A DNA stretch of 28,613 nucleotides from CAYRDC01 sp964422925 (GTDB lineage: Bacteria; Bacteroidota; Bacteroidia; Chitinophagales; S012-47): NCBI GenBank assembly GCA_964422925.1, contig CAYRDC010000027.1:1-28613 (forward strand). Direction: 5' to 3'. The position numbers were made by a program, and so were the translations under genes. The notes beneath the pieces are model-generated. The model was given only the letters and a program-made list of their open reading frames with translations. It was not told the DNA's origin and ran no database searches. Below are positions 24,326 through 28,613 of the stretch, one piece after another (the first letter of the stretch is position 1; every line of letters starts with the position of its first letter).

Positions 24326-25591
24326 ATGAGTTCAGCTAATGATTTGGCCCGGGAATTCCTCGAGGTCCGTAACCTTTCGACACAATTAACAGAACCCCTG
24401 CTGCCGGAAGATCATGTTCCCCAACCGGTAGTCGATGTAAGCCCTCCAAAGTGGCATCTGGCTCACACAACCTGGTTTTTTGAAACCTTCCTTTTGCAAC
24501 CACACAGTACAAATTATCGGGTATTTCACCCAAAATTTAACTTTCTGTTTAATTCGTATTATCATTCGGTAGGAGAACGTTGGTCACGCCCTGAAAGGGG
24601 GCACTTATCCAGGCCGGGGGTGAAAGAAATTCTGCAATACCGGAAATACGTAGATAAACGGTTCCTGGAATGGCTTGAAAATATATCCAATCAAAAACTG
24701 CAGGAGCTTGAATACGTGATCCGGTTGGGTTTACATCATGAGCAGCAGCACCAGGAATTGTTGTTAACTGACCTCAAATATATTTTCGGGCAAAACCCCT
24801 TGTTTCCGGTTTATCGGGAAGCCGGGAATTTGCAGACGGGAGCCCCCCTGCCGGAAGATTATTTCAACTATTCAGAGGTGGCAGAAGGAATATATCCATG
24901 CGGTTTTGAAGGCAATACATTCTGTTTTGATAATGAGCGCCCGGTGCATAATGTGTTTTGCCAGGCGTTTTCTGTACGGAACGGATTGGTTACCAACGGG
25001 GAATTTCTTGAGTTCCTCCAAGATGGAGGCTACAATCAATTTAACTTATGGCTCAGCGATGGCTGGGACTGGGTGAACGCGCAACAGGTTAAGGCACCTT
25101 TTTATTGGAAACAAATAGACGGGCAGTGGTTTGAATTTACTCTAAGGGGATTGCAACCGCTGAATCTTTCAGCGCCTGTCACGCATATCAGTTTCTATGA
25201 AGCGGAGGCATTCGCCACGTGGTCAGGGCAACGGCTTCTCACAGAAGAAGAATGGGAAGTTTTTGCCAAGTTGCACGAGGCAAGCGATGATTATGCCAAT
25301 TTGCTTGAAAAAGATCTATTGCATCCGTCTACCCCTTTGCCGGAGGCAAAAGCTCCCTATCAATTATTCGGTGACGCCTGGGAATGGACTTACAGCGCCT
25401 ATCATCCTTACCCGGGATACCGGCCGGCTGCCGGAGCCCTGGGGGAGTACAACGGAAAGTTCATGATCAACCAGATGGTGCTGCGCGGGGGATCTTGCGT
25501 AACCCCTCCCGGTCATATCCGGATAACCTACCGGAATTTCTTTCAACCCGAAAAAAGATGGCAGTTTACGGCCATTCGTCTTGCCCGGTGA
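24326..25591 (+). CDS. egtB: Ergothioneine biosynthesis sulfoxide synthase EgtB
   Basis: A 421-residue protein from ATG 24326 (MSSAND). The frame is open from 24272, but that start lies in a hairpin and adds 18 unconserved residues. EgtB is a mononuclear iron enzyme that uses O2 to join hercynine to cysteine or gamma-glutamylcysteine as a sulfoxide. The N-terminal DinB-like domain has WHLAHTTWFFE (His47) and HHEQQHQELLLTDLKY (His138, His142), the three-histidine iron site. The C-terminal FGE-sulfatase domain shows ERPVHNVFCQAFSV, TNGEFLEFLQDGGY, WLSDGWDWV, SFYEAEAFATWSGQRLLTEE, FGDAWEWTYSAY, LRGGSCVTP and YRNFFQPEKRWQFTAIRLAR. Thiol-donor choice cannot be read safely. It is followed after 3 bp by egtD, so the two genes form an operon. 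Confidence 0.93.
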   Translation: MSSANDLAREFLEVRNLSTQLTEPLLPEDHVPQPVVDVSPPKWHLAHTTWFFETFLLQPHSTNYRVFHPKFNFLFNSYYHSVGERWSRPERGHLSRPGVKEILQYRKYVDKRFLEWLENISNQKLQELEYVIRLGLHHEQQHQELLLTDLKYIFGQNPLFPVYREAGNLQTGAPLPEDYFNYSEVAEGIYPCGFEGNTFCFDNERPVHNVFCQAFSVRNGLVTNGEFLEFLQDGGYNQFNLWLSDGWDWVNAQQVKAPFYWKQIDGQWFEFTLRGLQPLNLSAPVTHISFYEAEAFATWSGQRLLTEEEWEVFAKLHEASDDYANLLEKDLLHPSTPLPEAKAPYQLFGDAWEWTYSAYHPYPGYRPAAGALGEYNGKFMINQMVLRGGSCVTPPGHIRITYRNFFQPEKRWQFTAIRLAR

Positions 25592-25594
25592 GCT

Positions 25595-26548
25595 ATGGAA
25601 AACGCAAAAACACAAACTGATGTATTTGCCCGGGAAGTGCATGATGGATTAAGCGATTCGCCTAAATATCTCCCTACGCGTTTCATTTATGATGAAAGAG
25701 GAAGCCAGTTGTTTGAACAAATTATGGAACTACCGGAATATTACCTCACCAGGACTGAATACCAAATACTGGAAAAAGCAAGGCATGATCTCGTGCAACA
25801 TTTAGCGCAAGAAGAATTTAACCTGGTGGAGCTGGGCGCGGGAAATGGTCTGAAAACCTCCCTCCTGCTGGAATTGTTCATTGAGAAAAAGTTAAACTTC
25901 AGGTACACTCCCATCGATATTTCCGCGGATATCCTTCGACAACTGGCTGATACACTGGAAAAACAATTTCCGGGGTTGGAAGTGGTGCCCTTGCACATGG
26001 ATTATTTCCAGGCCCTGCAATCACTGAAATCCGGCCACCGAAAAAACCTGGTGCTTTTTTTGGGTTCCAATATCGGTAATATGAGTCCGGAGAAATCCGT
26101 GGATTTTCTTCGCAGGCTGAATGACCATTTATCGCCAGGCGATTGGCTGCTCACCGGGTTTGATATGGTGAAAGACTATGATCTGCTGAACAAGGCGTAT
26201 GGAGACAGCCACGGAATAACCGCAGCCTTTAACCTGAACCTGCTGCACCGCATTAACCGGGAACTGGGCGGGCATTTTGATGTCAGCCAGTTCCGGTTTT
26301 ATTCCTTCTTTAACCCCAGAAGTTCCGCTATTGAATCTTTCCTGGTTAGTCTGAAGAAGCAGTCAGTGTGGATCGAAAAAACCGGAACGGAATATCATTT
26401 TGAGGCGTGGGAAAGCATTCACACGGAATATTCCTTCAAATACACGAGGAAACTAATCCGCCAATTGGCCGAAAATGCGGGATTCCGGATTATTAAAAAT
26501 TACATCGCCCCAAAAAACTTTTTTACGGATTCGCTTTGGGAAAAATGA
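25595..26548 (+). CDS. egtD: L-histidine N-alpha-methyltransferase EgtD
   Basis: A 317-residue SAM-dependent enzyme that trimethylates the alpha-amino group of histidine to hercynine, the substrate of EgtB. Family signatures: PTRFIYDERGSQLFEQIMEL and PEYYLTRTE near the N-terminus, the SAM loop VELGAGNG (Glu79-Gly85), FLGSNIGN (Gly157-Asn162) as in the EgtD/DUF2260 family, TGFDMVKD, and ESIHTEYSFKY near the C-terminus, where histidine-binding residues lie in mycobacterial EgtD. Length is normal for the family. It starts 3 bp after egtB, so expression is coupled. No egtA, egtC or egtE lies in the window; the C-S lyase step must be encoded elsewhere. Confidence 0.93.
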   Translation: MENAKTQTDVFAREVHDGLSDSPKYLPTRFIYDERGSQLFEQIMELPEYYLTRTEYQILEKARHDLVQHLAQEEFNLVELGAGNGLKTSLLLELFIEKKLNFRYTPIDISADILRQLADTLEKQFPGLEVVPLHMDYFQALQSLKSGHRKNLVLFLGSNIGNMSPEKSVDFLRRLNDHLSPGDWLLTGFDMVKDYDLLNKAYGDSHGITAAFNLNLLHRINRELGGHFDVSQFRFYSFFNPRSSAIESFLVSLKKQSVWIEKTGTEYHFEAWESIHTEYSFKYTRKLIRQLAENAGFRIIKNYIAPKNFFTDSLWEK

Positions 26549-26550
26549 CC

Positions 26551-26574
26551 AAAGGTGGTTATTTGACCACTTTT
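26551..26574. terminator. Bidirectional terminator between egtD and the DUF427 gene
   Basis: AAAGGTGGT (26551-26559) pairs with ACCACTTTT (26566-26574), with one G-T pair, around TATTTG. It sits 3 bp after the egtD stop and contains the last codons of the convergent DUF427 gene, so it could serve both. Confidence 0.55.
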
Positions 26575-26840
26575 ACACCTTTCCAAAAAGCGACATGGTT
26601 TTTTATCTGACGGGCTGCATCTTTCGGGTCTGCGTAATACCACGCGGCATCTTTGTTTTCCTGGCCGTTCACCACAATGGTATAATAGCTGGCCACTCCT
26701 TTCCAGGGGCAGATGGTTTTTGAATCGCTCAGCTTAAAGTATTCCTTGTGAATTGATTCGGGCGGGAAATAATGATTCCCTTCTATCATTATGGTATCAT
26801 CGCTTTCAGCAAGTATTACATCATTCCAAATTGCCTTCAT
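26559..26840 (-). CDS. DUF427 family protein
   Basis: A 93-residue protein started at the internal Met (MKAIWNDVILAES). The frame is open 20 codons further upstream, but that part would overlap the divergent gene and is not family-like. DUF427 landmarks are all present: WNDVILAESDDTIMIEGNHY, FPPESI, TICPWKG, SYYTIVVNG, AAWYYADP and the closing KNHVAFWKGVKV. The biochemical role of DUF427 is not firmly known to me; it is a small cytosolic beta-rich domain. The divergent small gene begins about 45 bp away, so the two share an intergenic control region. Orientation is convergent with egtBD. Confidence 0.88.
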   Translation of the reverse strand: MKAIWNDVILAESDDTIMIEGNHYFPPESIHKEYFKLSDSKTICPWKGVASYYTIVVNGQENKDAAWYYADPKDAARQIKNHVAFWKGVKVVK

Positions 26841-26885
26841 AAATTGCAGTTTTATTGCTAAACACCAATTGAAGGCACAAGGTTC

Positions 26886-27149
26886 ATGGCTAAGGCGCAA
26901 TTTCCCTTATACAGGCGATATAAGCACGGCAGAACGTGGTTCAAGGTCACCGGGGAAGATACCTGTTGGCAGCTGGACATCATTGGAAACTATTATTCTT
27001 ATCAGCAATTCAAAGCGGTTGCGTACCCGGAAAAGCAATACCTGCATCAAATGATTCACCAATACGAAGAATATTGGGAAGAAGCTGATGAAAGAGAATT
27101 TGAAACGACACTCAAAAAGTGCCGGTTGGAAAAAACCTTAATTGAATAG
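26886..27149 (+). CDS. Small conserved-looking protein, unknown function
   Basis: An 87-residue protein with basic N-terminal strands (FPLYRRYKHGRTWFKVTGED, CWQLDIIGNYYSYQQFKAVAYPE) and an acidic C-terminal helix (YEEYWEEADEREFETTLKKC). Many aromatic residues and a beta-then-alpha pattern suggest a small folded domain. No family recognised. It is transcribed divergently from the DUF427 gene and converges on the small membrane protein gene with only 5 bp between stops. Confidence 0.65.
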   Translation: MAKAQFPLYRRYKHGRTWFKVTGEDTCWQLDIIGNYYSYQQFKAVAYPEKQYLHQMIHQYEEYWEEADEREFETTLKKCRLEKTLIE

Positions 27150-27154
27150 TTGAT

Positions 27155-27343
27155 TCAGGCCTTGTCTTTTTTCCTGGGAAGTAAAGTATCGATAATGCCA
27201 AATGCCACCACCAGGATCACACCGGCCACCAAAAAGGATAAGAGATAACGAATGGCATTGGCTCCGTCAAACCAGTTCTTACCGGCTATGGCAAATATGA
27301 TAAAAAGCACCAGATACCAAAAGAAAAAAGATGCAGCTTTCAT
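27155..27343 (-). CDS. Small two-helix membrane protein
   Basis: A 62-residue protein with two hydrophobic spans, FFFWYLVLFIIFAIAG (about 6-21) and YLLSFLVAGVILVVAFGII (about 33-51), joined by a short polar loop (KNWFDGANAIR), and a basic tail (LPRKKDKA). By the positive-inside rule the C-terminus is probably cytosolic. No family recognised; small integral membrane proteins of this kind are frequent in Bacteroidetes. A terminator of the upstream Nudix gene (27374-27406) separates it from that gene. Confidence 0.7.
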   Translation of the reverse strand: MKAASFFFWYLVLFIIFAIAGKNWFDGANAIRYLLSFLVAGVILVVAFGIIDTLLPRKKDKA

Positions 27344-27373
27344 GATGTGTTGATAGGCTTATGGGTTCGGGGC

Positions 27374-27406
27374 AAAAATAAAAAAAAGCAGCCACTGCGC
27401 TGCTTT
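27374..27406 (-). terminator. Intrinsic terminator of the Nudix regulator gene
   Basis: Read on the minus strand: AAAGCAGC, loop GCAGTG, GCTGCTTT, then more T with one A (complement of 27374-27387). It starts about 25 bp after the Nudix stop. The stem carries A and T tails on both sides, so it might also act for plus-strand transcripts. Confidence 0.75.
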
Positions 27407-27431
27407 CTTTTATCAAGAAACGAATGATCTG

Positions 27432-28115
27432 TTAATATAGAGTAAATTTCTTCCCTTTCTTTTTAAGGTCAACGTATTTGGTTTTGTCAAATTTGTATAA
27501 AGTAGCAGCTCGTTTTTCCATTTCATTTCCCTGCTTTCCGGTTTGCTTCAATAATTCCAGGTTGAGAATTTTTTTCCGGAAATTCCGTTTATCGAGCGGT
27601 TGTTGCAGAACGGATTCATACAGTCGTTGCAATTGGGTTAACGTGAAATCTTCCGGAAGCATTTCAAAGCCAATGGGTTGGAAGCGGAATTTATTTTTTA
27701 GCTCTTCAAACGCATCTTTAATTACCCGGTTATGGTCAAAAGCCATGTCAGGAAGTTCATTATGATTAAACCAGGCAGTATGCTGGCCATCCGGATTTTC
27801 GGCTTTATCATATTTTACCAGTACGATAAAACAAGCTGCCACGACCCGGCCCCTGGGATCCCTTTTGATGGCGCTATACATCCCTAATTGGTTTAAAAAG
27901 GCACTGGTGATGCCAACCTTTTCTTCAAGTACCCGTATGGCTGTATCTTCCAGGGTTTCAGATTCAAGCATGTAGCTTCCCGGTAATTCCCACATATTCG
28001 CAAAGGGCTCATCCAACCGTTTTATTAATAATACTTTCAGCTCTTTTTCATGAAAGGATAATATGACATTATTCACCGCAAGCTGTACATGCTGACTGGT
28101 ATGTAATACTCCCAT
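27432..28115 (-). CDS. NrtR-like Nudix / winged-helix transcriptional regulator
   Basis: A 227-residue protein from the ATG at 28115 (MGVLHTSQHV); a TTG two codons upstream is less likely. The N-terminal Nudix domain (about 9-140) has LLIKRLDEPFANMWELPG, then the Nudix helix in degenerate form: Gly46, Arg61-Val62-Leu63-Glu64-Glu65-Lys66-Val67-Gly68-Ile69. The REUXEE core has lost its first and last glutamates, so hydrolysis is unlikely. The C-terminal part (about 150-200) has FTLTQLQRLYESVLQQPLDK and NFRKKIL, the winged-helix signature of NrtR-family regulators, which use the Nudix domain to sense ADP-ribose-like or sugar ligands. No NAD or sugar catabolic gene is adjacent, so its regulon is elsewhere or autoregulatory. 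Palindromes upstream of the start are candidate operators. Confidence 0.87.
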   Translation of the reverse strand: MGVLHTSQHVQLAVNNVILSFHEKELKVLLIKRLDEPFANMWELPGSYMLESETLEDTAIRVLEEKVGITSAFLNQLGMYSAIKRDPRGRVVAACFIVLVKYDKAENPDGQHTAWFNHNELPDMAFDHNRVIKDAFEELKNKFRFQPIGFEMLPEDFTLTQLQRLYESVLQQPLDKRNFRKKILNLELLKQTGKQGNEMEKRAATLYKFDKTKYVDLKKKGKKFTLY

Positions 28116-28141
28116 TACCAATGATTTTTTTCAAAAGGGGG

Positions 28142-28203
28142 GTAAATTTTACACTAAGGTAGGGCATTTGTCATTTATACACCAAATTTTTTGTAAAAAA
28201 TTT
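28142..28203. promoter_or_regulatory. AT-rich palindromes upstream of the Nudix regulator
   Basis: GTAAATTTTAC (28142-28152) is a perfect palindrome around a central T. AAATTTTTT (28184-28192) and AAAAAATTT (28195-28203) form a perfect inverted repeat with a 2-bp centre. Both lie within 90 bp upstream of the minus-strand regulator start. They are candidate operators for autoregulation; AT-richness alone could also produce such matches. Confidence 0.4.
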
Positions 28204-28316
28204 CTTCACGTGTTACTCATAATGGTCTGACAATGTGGACAATTCTTTCTCAATTCAAGCTTGTAACCGGTAAGTCAGGTATTTAGAAAGTAATTTCAGG
28301 AGTTGGATTCCGGTGG

Positions 28317-28352
28317 AAAAAAACAGCCGCCTGTTTTGACACAGGCGGCTGT
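28317..28352 (-). terminator. Intrinsic terminator of the T9SS cargo gene
   Basis: On the minus strand ACAGCCGCCTG (complement of 28342-28352) pairs with CAGGCGGCTGT (complement of 28323-28333) around an 8-nt loop, followed by a run of T (complement of 28317-28323). It lies about 30 bp after the stop at 28382. Confidence 0.9.
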
Positions 28353-28381
28353 GTGAAATAACGGTTATTCAGAATTGATCG

Positions 28382-28613
28382 TTAATTCTTAACGAATTTC
28401 CGGATAAATGAGCCATTCGCAGTTTTGGCTTCCAGCATATAAATGCCTGCCGGATAGTTACTGACATCCAGTATGATCAATCCGTCATGGTTGATGCTCA
28501 GAGCATCCACCCTGTTTCCGAGCAAGTCAACTATCAGGATTTGATCGACAGATACCGGTGATTCTATCATAAGCCATTGCTGTGAGGGCACCGGGTAAAC
28601 CTTCAGCCCGGTT
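28382..28613 (-). CDS. T9SS-secreted protein, C-terminal fragment (runs off window)
   Basis: Only the last 77 codons are inside the window; the frame stays open to the edge. The segment is a T9SS type A sorting domain: GLKVYPVPSQQWLMIESP (family: VYPNP...L.I), ILIVDLLGNRV, LDVSNYPAGIYMLEAK and the basic end FIRKFVKN. The family's PNP is PVP here. Such domains direct a Sec-exported cargo through the type IX system and are then usually removed. The cargo itself lies beyond the window, so its activity is unknown. A strong terminator follows the stop. Confidence 0.88.
   Translation of the reverse strand, partial: TGLKVYPVPSQQWLMIESPVSVDQILIVDLLGNRVDALSINHDGLIILDVSNYPAGIYMLEAKTANGSFIRKFVKN

Noticed and set aside
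26841..26900. 20-residue N-terminal extension of the DUF427 protein
   Set aside because: The domain begins right at the internal Met (MKAIWND), and the extension would overlap the divergent gene.
1..28613. CRISPR array, insertion sequence or transposase
   Set aside because: No regularly spaced repeat array, transposase-like protein or paired terminal inverted repeats were seen anywhere in the window.

Overview
The window reads as a chromosomal segment of a Bacteroidota (Bacteroidetes) bacterium. Two genes end in type IX secretion (T9SS) C-terminal sorting domains. Several intergenic boxes fit the Bacteroidetes -7 consensus TAnnTTTG, Shine-Dalgarno sequences are weak, and there are Bacteroidetes-style PD40-OmpA and lipoprotein genes. 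I cannot place it more finely than phylum from sequence alone.

Layout. (1) 1-1430: AT-rich DNA with a 5'-truncated T9SS cargo gene and a small lipoprotein. (2) 1683-6290: a visibly GC-richer block with two cytosolic alpha/beta hydrolases, an esterase-like lipoprotein with an abnormal nucleophile elbow, and a group II PLP-dependent decarboxylase broken by one internal deletion and three small frameshifts. A promoter-like box, a structured leader and a terminator-like hairpin precede the second hydrolase. (3) 6520-7480: a sharp switch to AT-rich DNA carrying one unfamiliar 205-residue protein and a possible gene scrap. (4) 7477-9021: a repeat-rich lipoprotein, probably a beta-propeller. (5) 9401-10041: folB, then tRNA-Cys(GCA) with a strong terminator, and an 18-bp copy of the tRNA 3' end 161 bp downstream that looks like an attachment-site scar. 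(6) 10284-19889: a signalling cluster. An eight-PAS HisKA_2 kinase overlaps by 4 bp a REC-GAF-GAF-PAS-PAS-PAS-GAF-HisKA_3 kinase, followed by a NarL/LuxR-type response regulator and, after a 750-bp gap, a close paralogue of that regulator. Each regulator gene is followed by a similar RNA-like element: GGGTAGATTAAT enclosed by CCCGGG-type arms and ending in a T-run. (7) 20202-24187: a PD40/OmpA envelope protein and a large helical protein of unknown function. (8) 24326-26548: egtB and egtD, the core of ergothioneine synthesis. (9) 26559-28613: small genes (DUF427, an unknown 87-residue protein, a two-helix membrane protein), a NrtR-like Nudix/winged-helix regulator with a degenerate Nudix box, and the 3' end of another T9SS cargo gene running off the window.

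Functional picture. The kinase cluster looks like a cytosolic phosphorelay: the first kinase could phosphorylate the N-terminal receiver of the second, whose HisKA_3 core could pass phosphate to one or both regulators. egtB and egtD form a two-gene unit for making the thiol antioxidant ergothioneine. The GC-rich block resembles a transferred and partly decaying island. The items most worth following up are the paired RNA-like elements after the response regulators, the leader at 2933-3055, and the unknown gene at 6523.
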